Of a DNA stretch of 64,000 nucleotides, positions 1 through 9,763 are shown one piece after another. The translations under genes and the position numbers were made by a program. Source of the DNA: Alicycliphilus denitrificans K601 (GTDB lineage Bacteria > Pseudomonadota > Gammaproteobacteria > Burkholderiales > Burkholderiaceae_C); assembly GCF_000204645.1 (NCBI RefSeq), contig NC_015422.1:868001-932000 (forward strand). Reading direction: 5' to 3'. The number at the start of each line of letters is the position of its first letter. The stretch's first letter is position 1. The notes under the pieces are model-generated. The model was not told the DNA's origin and did not search any database. It saw only the letters and a list, made by a program, of their open reading frames with translations.

Positions 1-1
1 C

Positions 2-85
2 GAGGACGTGGAGATCCGCCGCGCCGACCTGGAGGACGTTTTCATCAAGGTGATGGGTTCGGAAGCCGCGGAGGCCGTGGCATGA
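2..85 (+). CDS. ABC transporter ATP-binding protein, C-terminal end only (partial)
   Basis: Only the last 27 codons are in the window. They read as the C-terminal tail of an ABC ATPase (RADLEDVFIKVMG resembles the usual LEDVFLxLTG ending of drug or polysaccharide exporter ATPases). The stop codon overlaps the start of the downstream permease (ATGA), so the two are translationally coupled and should form one exporter. The substrate cannot be read from this fragment. Confidence 0.75.
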   Translation, partial: EDVEIRRADLEDVFIKVMGSEAAEAVA

Positions 86-837
86 CCGGCTGGCAGACCC
101 TGTTCTACAAGGAGGTGCTGCGCTTCTGGAAGGTGGCCTTCCAGACCGTGGCCGCGCCCGTGCTCACCGCCGTGCTGTACCTGCTGATCTTCAGCCACGT
201 GCTGGAGGACCGCGTGCAGGTCTACGGGCAGCTGAGCTACACCGCCTTCCTGGTGCCGGGCCTGGTGATGATGAGCATGCTGCAGAACTCCTTCGCCAAC
301 AGCTCGTCCAGCCTCATCCAGAGCAAGATCATGGGCAACCTGGTGTTCGTGCTGCTCACCCCGCTGTCGCACTGGGCCTGGTTCACGGCCTACGTGGGCT
401 CGTCGGTGCTGCGCGGGCTGCTCGTCGGCCTGGGGGTGTTCGCCGTCACGCTGGCCTTCGCGCGGCCGGCGTTCAGCGCGCTGCCCTGGGTCTTCGTCTT
501 CGCCCTGCTGGGTGCGGCGCTGCTGGCCACGCTGGGCGTGATCGCCGGCCTGTGGGCCGACAAGTTCGACCAGATGGCCTCGTTCCAGAACTTCCTCATC
601 ATGCCCATGACGTTCCTGTCGGGCGTGTTCTACTCCATCCACTCGCTGCCACCCTTCTGGCAGCATGCCAGCCGCTTCAACCCGTTCTTCTACATGATCG
701 ACGGCTTCCGCTACGGCTTCTTCGGCGTGAGCGACGTTTCGCCCTGGCTCAGCCTGGCCATCGTCGGCGGCGCCTGGCTGGCCGTCAGCTTCCTGGCCCT
801 GCGCCTGCTGCGCACGGGCTACAAGATCCGCAACTGA
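82..837 (+). CDS. ABC-2 type transporter permease (YadH/NodJ-like)
   Basis: A 251-aa integral membrane protein with about six hydrophobic segments (roughly residues 22-45, 55-80, 105-130, 135-160, 170-190 and 222-245). It has the ABC-2 signature region near residues 175-215 (FLSGVFYSIHSLPPFWQ then FNPFFYMIDGFRYGFFG), as in YadH and NodJ. It would form the transmembrane part of an exporter with the ATPase whose end overlaps its start codon. In related betaproteobacteria this pair precedes bolA and murA, often near Mla-type lipid transport genes, but the substrate here is unknown. Confidence 0.85.
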   Translation: MTGWQTLFYKEVLRFWKVAFQTVAAPVLTAVLYLLIFSHVLEDRVQVYGQLSYTAFLVPGLVMMSMLQNSFANSSSSLIQSKIMGNLVFVLLTPLSHWAWFTAYVGSSVLRGLLVGLGVFAVTLAFARPAFSALPWVFVFALLGAALLATLGVIAGLWADKFDQMASFQNFLIMPMTFLSGVFYSIHSLPPFWQHASRFNPFFYMIDGFRYGFFGVSDVSPWLSLAIVGGAWLAVSFLALRLLRTGYKIRN

Positions 838-850
838 ATTCCTTTCCGCC

Positions 851-1099
851 ATGACTGCAGACCAAATCAAAGACATCATCAGCGCCGCCATGGCCTGCGA
901 CTACATCACGCTCGAAGGCGACGGCCGCCACTGGTACGCCGTCATCGTTTCCGCCGAGTTCGAGGGCAAGCGCCCGATACAGCGCCACCAGCGCGTCTAC
1001 GCTACGCTGGGCGACAAGATGCAGCGCGACGAGGTGCATGCGCTGTCGATGAAGACCTTCACCCCGGCCGAGTGGGCGGCGGCGCGGCAGCAGGCCTGA
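851..1099 (+). CDS. BolA/IbaG family protein
   Basis: An 82-aa small cytoplasmic protein of the BolA superfamily. The conserved stretch is HALSMKTFTPAEW near the C-terminus, where BolA proteins have HALxLKTLTPEEW. The conserved His is a likely Fe-S ligand shared with monothiol glutaredoxin in this family. Its position 25 bp upstream of murA is the classic IbaG (YrbA) location. It starts 13 bp after the permease stop and may belong to the same transcript. Confidence 0.88.
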   Translation: MTADQIKDIISAAMACDYITLEGDGRHWYAVIVSAEFEGKRPIQRHQRVYATLGDKMQRDEVHALSMKTFTPAEWAAARQQA

Positions 1100-1123
1100 T
1101 GCCCCCTATTTGATTAAAAGCCC

Positions 1124-2394
<1,271 letters not shown>

Positions 2395-2398
<4 letters not shown>

Positions 2399-3045
2399 CG
2401 CAGCAGATCACCCTGGCCCTGTCCAAGGGCCGAATCTTCGAGGAAACCCTGCCGCTGCTGGCTGCCGCCGGCATCGAGGTGCTGGAGGACCCCGAGAAGT
2501 CGCGCAAGCTCATCCTGCCCACCAGCCGCCCCGAGGTGCGCGTGGTGCTGGTGCGCGCCACCGACGTGCCCACCTACGTGCAGTACGGCGGCGCCGACCT
2601 GGGCGTGGCGGGCAAGGACTCGCTCATCGAGCATGGCGGCCAGGGGCTGTTTCGCCCGCTGGATCTGCAGATCGCCAAGTGCCGCGTGAGCGTGGCCGTG
2701 CGCGCGGGCTTCGACTACCGCGCGGCCGTCACCCAGGGCTCGCGCCTGAAGGTGGCCACCAAGTACACCAGCATCGCGCGCGACTTCTTCTCGGCCAAGG
2801 GCGTGCACGTGGACATGATCAAGCTCTACGGCAGCATGGAGCTGGCGCCGCTCACGGGCCTGGCCGACGCCATCGTGGACCTGGTCTCCACCGGCAATAC
2901 GCTCAAGGCCAACAACTTGGTCGAGGTGGAGCAAATCATGGACATCAGCTCCCACCTCGTGGTGAACCAGGCGGCGCTGAAATTGAAGCAGGCGCCGCTC
3001 AAGCGCATCATCGACGCGTTCGCTTCCGCCGTTCCCCAGGGTTGA
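2395..3045 (+). CDS. hisG: ATP phosphoribosyltransferase, short form (HisG)
   Basis: A 216-aa protein catalysing the first step of histidine synthesis (ATP + PRPP to phosphoribosyl-ATP). The C-terminal regulatory domain of the about 300-aa form is absent, so it is the HisGS type. That type needs the HisRS-like partner HisZ, which is not in this window. Recognisable segments are [14 protein letters not shown] at the N-terminus, the [11 protein letters not shown] loop near residue 65, and the PRPP-binding stretch [16 protein letters not shown] near residue 162. It overlaps the murA stop by 4 bp and is followed by hisD after 4 bp. Confidence 0.96.
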
Positions 3046-3049
3046 TACT

Positions 3050-4366
3050 ATGCAATTCGTAGCTGCTCCCGCCCGCCTGTCAACCGTTTCAGACGCTTTC
3101 GAGGCTGATTTCGCGGCCCGCCTGCACTGGTCGGCCGACCAGGACGCAGCCATCGAGGAACGCGTGGCCGCCATCCTGGCCGACGTGCAGCAGCGCGGCG
3201 ACGCGGCCGTGCTCGACTACACCCGGCGCTTCGACGGCCTGCAGGCCGACGGCGTGGCCGCGCTGGAACTCACGCAGGCCGAACTCAAGGCCGCCTACGA
3301 CGGCCTGCCCGATGCGCAGCGCCAGGCCTTGAGCGCCGCCGCCGCGCGCGTGCGCAGCTACCACGAGGCGCAGAAGAAAGCCTGCGGCGAGAGCTGGAGC
3401 TACCGCGACGAGGACGGCACCCTGCTGGGCCAGAAGGTCACGCCGCTCGACCGCGTGGGCATCTACGTGCCCGGCGGCAAGGCGGCCTACCCGAGCAGCG
3501 TGCTCATGAACGCCATCCCCGCCCACGTGGCCGGCGTGCCCGAGATCATCATGGTCGTGCCCACGCCCAGGGGCGAGAAGAACCCGCTGGTGCTGGCCGC
3601 CGCCTGCGTGGCCGGCGTCACGCGCGCCTTCACCATCGGCGGCGCGCAGGCCGTGGCCGCGCTGGCCCACGGCACGGCCACCATCCCGAAGGTGGACAAG
3701 ATCACCGGCCCCGGCAACGCCTACGTGGCCAGCGCCAAGAAGCGCGTGTTCGGCCAGGTGGGCATCGACATGATCGCGGGCCCGAGCGAAATCCTGGTGC
3801 TGGCCGACGGCAGCACGCCGCCCGACTGGGTGGCCATGGACCTGTTCTCGCAGGCCGAGCACGACGAGCTCGCCCAGTCCATCCTGCTGTGCCCCGACGC
3901 CGCCTACATCGACGCAGTGCAGCGCGAGATCGACCGCCTGCTGCCCCAGATGCCGCGCGCCGAAATCATCGCCAGGAGCCTCACGGGCCGCGGCGCGCTG
4001 ATCCACACGCGCAGCATGGAAGAGGCCTGCGAAATCTCCAACCGCATCGCGCCCGAGCACCTGGAAGTCTCCAGCCGCGACCCGCACAAGTGGGAGCCGC
4101 TGCTCAGGCACGCGGGTGCCATCTTCCTGGGCGCCTATACCAGCGAAAGCCTGGGCGACTACTGCGCCGGCCCCAACCACGTGCTGCCCACGAGCGGCAC
4201 GGCGCGCTTCTCGTCGCCCCTGGGCGTGTACGACTTCCAGAAGCGCAGCAGCCTCATCGAGGTCAGCGAGCAGGGCGCCCAGGCGCTGGGCCGCATCGCC
4301 AGCGTGCTGGCGCACGGGGAAGGCCTGCAGGGGCATGCGCGCGCGGCGGAGATGCGGCTGAAGTAG
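3050..4366 (+). CDS. hisD: Histidinol dehydrogenase
   Basis: A 438-aa zinc- and NAD-dependent enzyme oxidising histidinol to histidine. Family motifs are present: [30 protein letters not shown], the [14 protein letters not shown] signature with SQAEHDE following it (Zn and catalytic residues), and the APEHLE segment. It lies 4 bp after hisG. Unlike the usual continuous his operon, a strong hairpin terminator follows it within 50 bp and a toxin-antitoxin pair separates it from hisC. Confidence 0.97.
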   Translation: MQFVAAPARLSTVSDAFEADFAARLHWSADQDAAIEERVAAILADVQQRGDAAVLDYTRRFDGLQADGVAALELTQAELKAAYDGLPDAQRQALSAAAARVRSYHEAQKKACGESWSYRDEDGTLLGQKVTPLDRVGIYVPGGKAAYPSSVLMNAIPAHVAGVPEIIMVVPTPRGEKNPLVLAAACVAGVTRAFTIGGAQAVAALAHGTATIPKVDKITGPGNAYVASAKKRVFGQVGIDMIAGPSEILVLADGSTPPDWVAMDLFSQAEHDELAQSILLCPDAAYIDAVQREIDRLLPQMPRAEIIARSLTGRGALIHTRSMEEACEISNRIAPEHLEVSSRDPHKWEPLLRHAGAIFLGAYTSESLGDYCAGPNHVLPTSGTARFSSPLGVYDFQKRSSLIEVSEQGAQALGRIASVLAHGEGLQGHARAAEMRLK

Positions 4367-4392
4367 GGGGGCTTCCCCGCAGCAACGCAAGG

Positions 4393-4416
4393 GCCATCCC
4401 GCGGGATGGCTTTTTT
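4393..4416 (+). terminator. Rho-independent terminator after hisD
   Basis: A perfect 8-bp stem (4393-4400 GCCATCCC with 4403-4410 GGGATGGC), 2-nt loop, followed by TTTTTT. It should stop or reduce transcription from murA-hisG-hisD before vapB and hisC. Confidence 0.85.
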
Positions 4417-4442
4417 GTGCCCGCGCAAAGGCCGCGCAATCG

Positions 4443-4473
4443 ACACGAATTTCGTGTTACACGAATTTCGTGT
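4443..4473 (+). promoter_or_regulatory. Tandem palindromic operator upstream of the vapB-like gene
   Basis: Two identical 15-bp copies of ACACGAATTTCGTGT at 4443-4457 and 4459-4473, each an inverted repeat (ACACGAA / TTCGTGT around a central T), on a 16-bp period. The second ends 12 bp before the GTG start of the antitoxin. Such doubled palindromes are typical sites for autoregulating ribbon-helix-helix antitoxins. No clear -35/-10 pair was identified. Confidence 0.8.
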
Positions 4474-4485
4474 ACCATCGGCGCC

Positions 4486-4764
4486 GTGAAGAACCTCACC
4501 ATCACCGTCGAAGACAGCGTGCTCGAATGGGCGCGCGTGGAGGCAGCCCGGCGCGGCACCAGCGTCTCGCGCATGGTGGGCGACTTCATGGCCGAGATGA
4601 TGCAGCGCGAGGACGCCTACGAGCGCGCCTATCTCGCCTGGCGCACGGACGAGCGCGGCTGGCAGGGGCCGGCCGCGGCTGATGCTCCTGAAATGCAAGC
4701 GCGCAGCGCAAGTCTGAAGCGCACTGGAGGCCAAAAACGTCCAAGGAACGGAGCCGCCGCATGA
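4486..4764 (+). CDS. Ribbon-helix-helix antitoxin, VapB-like
   Basis: A 92-aa protein. Its first 40 residues (KNLTITVEDSVLEWARVEAA then RRGTSVSRMVGDFM) look like a short beta strand plus two helices of a ribbon-helix-helix DNA-binding domain. The tail is charged and Ala-rich, suited to toxin neutralisation. The GTG at 4486 is the only sensible start: it follows the double palindromic operator by 12 bp, and longer frames run back through hisD. Its stop overlaps the PIN-domain toxin start (ATGA). The pair lies inside the his operon. Confidence 0.78.
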   Translation: MKNLTITVEDSVLEWARVEAARRGTSVSRMVGDFMAEMMQREDAYERAYLAWRTDERGWQGPAAADAPEMQARSASLKRTGGQKRPRNGAAA

Positions 4765-5213
4765 GCGCCATGGGGACGGTGTTCGTCGACACCTCCGTGC
4801 TGATCGCGGCGGAGGACGTGGCCGGCGGCGACCTCTACCGCGCCACGCTGGACTGGCTGGACGCGCTGTGGCGCATGCGCACGGGCCGCACCGGCAACCA
4901 GGCGCTCGTGGAGTTCTACGACCAGGTGACTACCGCGGCCACGCCCATGCCGCAGGGCGACGCGCGCGCCGCCATCCGCCGCTACCAGACCTGGGCGCCC
5001 TGGAAGACCGACGCCGCCACGCTGGAGACCGCCTGGGCCGTGCAGGCGCGCCACCAGCTTAACTTCGGCGACTGCCTGGCCGTGGCCTGTGCCCAGCACA
5101 GCGGCTGCAGCCACATGCTGAGCCTGCACCTGCCCCATGGCGCGGAATTCGGCGGCGTGACCGTGCTGCACCCGCTGCGGCAGCCGGCCCCCGCGCCGCA
5201 AGAAGGCGCCTGA
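4761..5213 (+). CDS. PIN-domain ribonuclease toxin, VapC-like
   Basis: A 150-aa PIN-domain protein. Acidic active-site residues are visible: Asp10 (VFVDTSVL), Glu51 (ALVEFYD) and Asp104 (FGDCLAVACA). The fourth acidic position, usually in an LxTEDL-like motif, reads LSLHLPHG here, so His replaces the usual acid; activity may be altered. VapC toxins cleave specific RNAs and are held inactive by the cognate antitoxin, here the overlapping upstream gene. It ends only 17 bp before hisC, with no terminator between. Confidence 0.82.
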   Translation: MSAMGTVFVDTSVLIAAEDVAGGDLYRATLDWLDALWRMRTGRTGNQALVEFYDQVTTAATPMPQGDARAAIRRYQTWAPWKTDAATLETAWAVQARHQLNFGDCLAVACAQHSGCSHMLSLHLPHGAEFGGVTVLHPLRQPAPAPQEGA

Positions 5214-5230
5214 GAAGGAAGAGAAGACCC

Positions 5231-6349
5231 ATGACCGATGCCACCCCCCAATCCCTGGCCTTGCAGCGCATCCGGGCCGACGTGCGCGCCATGCACGCCT
5301 ATGCAGTGCATGACGCCACCGGCTACCTGAAGATGGACGCAATGGAGAACCCCTTCGGCCTGCCGCCCGCGCTGCAGGCCGCGCTGGGCCAGCGCCTGGG
5401 GCAGCTCGCGCTCAACCGCTATCCGGGCACGCGCCAGAACGACCTGAAAGCCGCGCTGGCCGCCCATGCGCTCGCGCCCGAGGGCAGCGCGCTCATCCTG
5501 GGCAACGGCTCGGACGAGCTCATCGGCCTGGTGCAGCTGGCCTGCGCGCGCCGCGACGCCAGCGGCCCGGCCAAGGTGCTGGCGCCCGCGCCGGGCTTCG
5601 TGATGTACGCCATGTGCGCGCAGCAGCACGGCCTGCAGTACGTGGGCGTGGATCTGGACGGCGAGTTCCAGCTTCGCGAGCAGGCCATGCTGGATGCGAT
5701 CGCCGAGCACCGCCCGGCCCTGACCTTCCTGGCCTATCCCAACAACCCCACGGCCACGCTGTGGGACGAGGCAGTGGTGCAGCGCATCGCCGATGCCGTG
5801 GCCGAAGTGGGCGGCATCGTGGTCATGGACGAGGCCTACCAGCCCTTCGCCAGCCGCAGCTGGATCGATCGCATGCGCGCCGAGCCCGCGCGCAACGGCC
5901 ACGTGCTGCTGATGCGCACGCTCAGCAAGTTCGGCCTGGCCGGCGTGCGCCTGGGCTACATGATCGGCCCGGCCGCGCTGGTGCACGAGATCGACAAGCT
6001 GCGCCCGCCCTACAACGTGAGCGTGCTCAATTGCGAGGCGGCGCTGTTCGCGCTGGAGCACGCCGGCGTGTTCGCCGCCCAGGCGGCCGAGCTGCGCGCC
6101 GCGCGCACCGACCTGCTGGCCGCGCTGCGCGCCATGCCGGGCGTCGAGAAGGTGTGGGACAGCCAGGCCAACATGGTGCTGGTGCGCGTGGCGGATTCCG
6201 CCAGGGCGTACGAGGGCATGAAGGCGTGCAAGATCCTCGTCAAGAACGTTTCTACAATGCACCCATCGCTGGCCAACTGCCTGCGTCTGACGGTGGGCAG
6301 CCATGCCGACAACGCCCAGATGCTCGCGGCGCTCCAGGCATCCCTATGA
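5231..6349 (+). CDS. hisC: Histidinol-phosphate aminotransferase
   Basis: A 372-aa PLP-dependent class I/II aminotransferase converting imidazole acetol phosphate to histidinol phosphate. Seen are YPNNPTAT (substrate and cofactor region), [10 protein letters not shown], and the PLP-lysine region [16 protein letters not shown]. The start follows a good AAGGAAG ribosome-binding site at about 5215-5221. It lies 17 bp after the PIN toxin and overlaps hisB by 4 bp, so its transcription may depend on the toxin-antitoxin promoter if the hisD terminator is efficient. Confidence 0.95.
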   Translation: MTDATPQSLALQRIRADVRAMHAYAVHDATGYLKMDAMENPFGLPPALQAALGQRLGQLALNRYPGTRQNDLKAALAAHALAPEGSALILGNGSDELIGLVQLACARRDASGPAKVLAPAPGFVMYAMCAQQHGLQYVGVDLDGEFQLREQAMLDAIAEHRPALTFLAYPNNPTATLWDEAVVQRIADAVAEVGGIVVMDEAYQPFASRSWIDRMRAEPARNGHVLLMRTLSKFGLAGVRLGYMIGPAALVHEIDKLRPPYNVSVLNCEAALFALEHAGVFAAQAAELRAARTDLLAALRAMPGVEKVWDSQANMVLVRVADSARAYEGMKACKILVKNVSTMHPSLANCLRLTVGSHADNAQMLAALQASL

Positions 6350-6978
6350 CTTCCTCCGCACTCGTCACTTCCTCCCCGGACCCCTGCGCCGACCGCACGG
6401 CCGAGGTCAGCCGCAACACCGCCGAGACGCGCATCAGCGTGCGCGTGAACCTCGACGGCACGGGCCAGGCCAGCCTGCACACGGGCATAGGCTTCTTCGA
6501 CCACATGCTCGACCAGATCGCGCGCCACGGCCTGATCGACCTGGACGTGCGCTGCGACGGCGACCTGCACATCGACGGCCACCACACCGTGGAGGACGTG
6601 GGCATCACGCTGGGCCAGGCCTTCGCGCGCGCCGTGGGCGACAAGAAGGGCATACGCCGCTACGGCCATGCCTACGTGCCGCTCGACGAGGCGCTCTCGC
6701 GCGTGGTGGTCGATTTCTCGGGCCGCCCGGGTCTGCACCTGCACATCCCGTTCACGGCGGCCAGCATCGGCGGCTTCGACACGCAGCTCACCTACGAGTT
6801 CTTCCAGGGCTTCGTGAACCACGCGGGCGTGACGCTGCACATCGACAACCTCAAGGGCATCAACGCGCACCACCAGTGCGAAACAGTGTTCAAGGCCTTC
6901 GCGCGCGCGCTGCGCGCGGCGCTGGAACGCGACCCGCGCGCGGCGGGCGTGATCCCGTCCACCAAGGGGTCCCTGTAG
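6346..6978 (+). CDS. hisB: Imidazoleglycerol-phosphate dehydratase
   Basis: A 210-aa monofunctional HisB (no phosphatase domain), dehydrating imidazole glycerol phosphate. Diagnostic manganese-binding motifs are present: [22 protein letters not shown] and, near the C-terminus, [17 protein letters not shown]. The ATG overlaps the hisC stop. The first about 20 residues are a variable Ser/Thr-rich leader before the conserved [12 protein letters not shown]. Confidence 0.96.
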   Translation: MTSSALVTSSPDPCADRTAEVSRNTAETRISVRVNLDGTGQASLHTGIGFFDHMLDQIARHGLIDLDVRCDGDLHIDGHHTVEDVGITLGQAFARAVGDKKGIRRYGHAYVPLDEALSRVVVDFSGRPGLHLHIPFTAASIGGFDTQLTYEFFQGFVNHAGVTLHIDNLKGINAHHQCETVFKAFARALRAALERDPRAAGVIPSTKGSL

Positions 6979-6984
6979 ATTTCA

Positions 6985-7036
6985 AGCCAAAAAGGCCTGT
7001 AACGCTTACCAGACAAGCGCAAGCAGCTATGAATAG
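6985..7036 (+). repeat. Dispersed intergenic repeat, copy 1 (hisB-hisH), supplies the hisH start codon
   Basis: The 50-bp space between hisB and hisH is a copy of the repeat family with core GCTTACCAGACAAGCGC, flanked by AAAGGCCT on one side and AGCTATGAATA on the other. In other copies the last element reads AGCTATCAAAATA or similar. Here a one-base difference makes ATG, which is the hisH start codon (7029). Confidence 0.75.
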
Positions 7037-7697
7037 TGAAGTAAAAACCGTCGTCGTCGTGGACTACGGCATGGGCAACCTGCGCTCCGTTTCGCAGGCC
7101 GTGCAGGCCGCGGCCGAGGGCAGCGGCTGGCGCGTGGCCGTCAGCGCCAGCCCCGAGCAGGTGCGCGCCGCCCAGCGCGTGGTGCTGCCGGGCCAGGGCG
7201 CCATGCCCGACTGCATGCGCGAGCTGCGCGAGTCCGGCCTGCTCGAACCCGTGCTGGAGGCCGCGGCCTCCAAGCCGCTGTTCGGCGTGTGCGTGGGCAT
7301 GCAGATGCTGCTGGACCACAGCGCCGAGGGCGACACTCCCGGCCTGGGCCTGATTCCCGGCGAGGTGCTCAAGTTCGACCTGGCCGGCCGCACTCAGCCC
7401 GACGGCAGCCGCTACAAGGTGCCGCAGATGGGCTGGAACCGCGTGCGCCAGATACGCCATGCGGGCATCGTCCACCCGGTCTGGGCGGGCGTGCCCGACG
7501 ACAGCTACTTCTACTTCGTGCACAGCTTCTACGCGCGTCCGGCCGACCCGGCGCACGTGGCGGGCGAGGCCGACTACGGCGTGCCCTTTGCCGCGGCCAT
7601 CGCACGCGATAATATTTTCGCCACCCAGTTCCACCCGGAGAAGAGCGCCGAGCACGGGCTGGCGCTCTATCGCAACTTCCTGCACTGGAATCCCTGA
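7029..7697 (+). CDS. hisH: Imidazole glycerol phosphate synthase, glutamine amidotransferase subunit
   Basis: A 222-aa class I glutamine amidotransferase that supplies ammonia to HisF. The catalytic Cys is in GVCVGMQML (near residue 83) and the His/Glu pair in ATQFHPEKS near the C-terminus. The conserved start [14 protein letters not shown] begins about residue 7. The ATG at 7029 is the only in-frame start before it, and it lies within an intergenic repeat copy. Its partner hisF is about 16 kb away, displaced by the pel region. Confidence 0.95.
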   Translation: MNSEVKTVVVVDYGMGNLRSVSQAVQAAAEGSGWRVAVSASPEQVRAAQRVVLPGQGAMPDCMRELRESGLLEPVLEAAASKPLFGVCVGMQMLLDHSAEGDTPGLGLIPGEVLKFDLAGRTQPDGSRYKVPQMGWNRVRQIRHAGIVHPVWAGVPDDSYFYFVHSFYARPADPAHVAGEADYGVPFAAAIARDNIFATQFHPEKSAEHGLALYRNFLHWNP

Positions 7698-7749
7698 TTC
7701 TTCAACCCGGCTGGGCTGCTCGCCGCGCCCGATTCCTCTGACCACCATC

Positions 7750-8493
7750 ATGTTGCTCATCCCCGCCATCGACCTCAAGGACGGCCATTGCGTTCGCCTC
7801 AAGCAAGGTGACATGGACCAATCGACCACCTTCGGCGAAGACCCCGCCGCCATGGCGCGCAAATGGGTCGATGCCGGCGCGCGTCGCCTGCACCTCGTGG
7901 ACCTGAACGGTGCCTTCGCGGGCCAGCCCAAGAACAAGGCGGCCATCAAGGCCATCCTGGCCGAGGTGGGCTCGGACATCCCGGTGCAGCTAGGCGGCGG
8001 CATCCGCGACCTGGACACCATCGAGCGCTACATCGACGCGGGCCTGGAGTACGTCATCATCGGCACGGCGGCGGTGAAGAACCCGGGCTTCCTCAAGGAC
8101 GCCTGCAGCGCCTTCGGCGGCCACATCATCGTGGGCCTCGATGCCAAGGACGGCAAGGTCGCCACCGACGGCTGGAGCAAGCTCACCGGCCACGAGGTGG
8201 TGGACCTGGCCAGGAAGTTCGAGGACTGGGGCGTCGAGTCCATCATCTACACCGACATCGGCCGCGACGGCATGCTCTCGGGCATCAACGTCGAGGCCAC
8301 CGTGAAGCTCGCGCAGGCCCTCACCATCCCCGTGATCGCCTCGGGCGGCCTGGCCGGCATGGCCGACATCGAAAAGCTCTGCGAAGTCGAGGACGAGGGC
8401 GTGGAGGGCGTGATCTGCGGCCGCGCCATCTACTCGGGCGACCTGGACTTCGCCGCGGCCCAGGCGCGCGCCGACGAGCTGGCCGGCGCGTAG
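7750..8493 (+). CDS. hisA: ProFAR isomerase (HisA)
   Basis: A 247-aa (beta-alpha)8 barrel isomerase (ProFAR to PRFAR). Duplicated half-barrel motifs are visible: [19 protein letters not shown] at the N-terminus with catalytic Asp8, [17 protein letters not shown], and [14 protein letters not shown] with the second catalytic Asp. In relatives hisF follows directly. Here a convergent gene ends 6 bp downstream and hisF resumes about 15 kb later. Confidence 0.96.
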   Translation: MLLIPAIDLKDGHCVRLKQGDMDQSTTFGEDPAAMARKWVDAGARRLHLVDLNGAFAGQPKNKAAIKAILAEVGSDIPVQLGGGIRDLDTIERYIDAGLEYVIIGTAAVKNPGFLKDACSAFGGHIIVGLDAKDGKVATDGWSKLTGHEVVDLARKFEDWGVESIIYTDIGRDGMLSGINVEATVKLAQALTIPVIASGGLAGMADIEKLCEVEDEGVEGVICGRAIYSGDLDFAAAQARADELAGA

Positions 8494-8499
8494 GAAAGC

Positions 8500-9696
8500 T
8501 CAGCAGCCGGGCAGGGCGCGGCCCTTGTTGATGGCGTCCGCCGTGCCCAGCATCTGCTCCCAATAGGCCGGAAGCGTGGCCCAGGGGTTGCCCGTGTTCG
8601 TGGGGTAGTCATAGTGCCGGTCCGTGGCGTAGACCAGGCCGGTGTTGCGCTGAGGCGTGTTGGCGGACCGCAGCACCTCCTGCATGGCGCCGCAATTCGC
8701 CGCGTCATGCACCAGCGCCGCCTGCGCGCCGTTGGCCAGGTTGTAGACCCACTTGTTTGCGGGCTGGGGGGTGACGCTGCGGTAATCGACGGCCTGGCCC
8801 TCGAAGCTCACAAGGGCATCGACCACGCTGGCGGAATCGGCGACCGGGTAGGTGCCAGGGTTGCCCACCACGCGCAACCGGGAGTCCAGGCCCTTGATGT
8901 ACTGGTAGATCTCGCGGTAGAAGCCCAGCTGCTTGCTGGTCGCGTCCATCTCGTCGAGAAAGAAACCATCGACCTGCGTGCCGTAGATCTTGCGGTAGTT
9001 GTCGATGTTGCGCTGGATGTCGGCGACCGAGCGCGCTCCTGTGCCATAGCGGGTGTAGACGTAGCCCAGCACCTTTCCGCCGTTTTGCCGGAAGGCGGTG
9101 ATGGCCGCCGTGAACAGGGGGTCTTCCTTCGTGAAGATGCCGTTGCTCGGGTTCAGGATGGCCGTGATGGGCACCGCCGGAAAACTCTGCGCGCCGCTGG
9201 CCAGCTTTTCCCAATCCGAACCGGGGCCCGCGCTGAAGTACGCCGGGACCAGCAGTTCCAGCGGCTGGGGCTGCGGGCGGATGTACAGCGTGCGCGTGGC
9301 GGCGCCGGCCTTGTCCTGCGTTGCCGCCGCGAGGGCCTGCAACTGCATCTCGCCGGCTTGCGCGGCGGTCAGGCTGGAGGTGGCCACCCCGCCGCGGGTC
9401 TGCGGCTGCACGGGCGCGAAGCTGGCGCTGGCCGGGCCGCTCAGGGTGATGGCCGTGCCGTCGGGTGCCGCCGCGCCGGCGATCTTGACGCTCAGCTGCA
9501 GTTGCACGGGAGTGTTGACGGTATGCACGTTGTCGGCTTCGGCGGGGGCGGTGAAGGCCACCTCGGCGCTGGATGCGGCGGGCGAAGAGCCGGAGTCGCT
9601 TCCCTGGCCCGATCCACCGCCGCAGCCGGTCAAGGCCGCGGCCAGGGTCAGCAGAGATGCGGCAAGGGAATGAGAGGGGCGCGAACGGAGATGCAT
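8500..9696 (-). CDS. Spherulation-specific family 4 (GH135-like) lipoprotein
   Basis: A 398-aa predicted lipoprotein: a signal peptide with lipobox LTGC (Cys25), a Gly/Ser linker, an Ig-like/Big-type beta domain at about 45-140, then a spherulin-4 barrel domain at about 147-390. The last has LLVPAYFSAGPGSDW at its start, GKVLGYVYTRYG, VDGFFLDEMD (Asp-Glu pair) and ALVSFEGQAVDY (Glu). These acids sit where I recall the catalytic residues of fungal Sph3 (GH135, endo-alpha-1,4-N-acetylgalactosaminidase). It is last in the pelA-G direction, 67 bp after pelG, so a role in cleaving GalNAc-containing Pel is likely. This enzymatic role is inference. Confidence 0.8.
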   Translation of the reverse strand: MHLRSRPSHSLAASLLTLAAALTGCGGGSGQGSDSGSSPAASSAEVAFTAPAEADNVHTVNTPVQLQLSVKIAGAAAPDGTAITLSGPASASFAPVQPQTRGGVATSSLTAAQAGEMQLQALAAATQDKAGAATRTLYIRPQPQPLELLVPAYFSAGPGSDWEKLASGAQSFPAVPITAILNPSNGIFTKEDPLFTAAITAFRQNGGKVLGYVYTRYGTGARSVADIQRNIDNYRKIYGTQVDGFFLDEMDATSKQLGFYREIYQYIKGLDSRLRVVGNPGTYPVADSASVVDALVSFEGQAVDYRSVTPQPANKWVYNLANGAQAALVHDAANCGAMQEVLRSANTPQRNTGLVYATDRHYDYPTNTGNPWATLPAYWEQMLGTADAINKGRALPGC

Positions 9697-9763
9697 GGGG
9701 TCTGGGAAGTACTTGCGGGACTGCAGCTGCGATTGTGCCCACAGCGCCGGTTCCCGAATCGCT

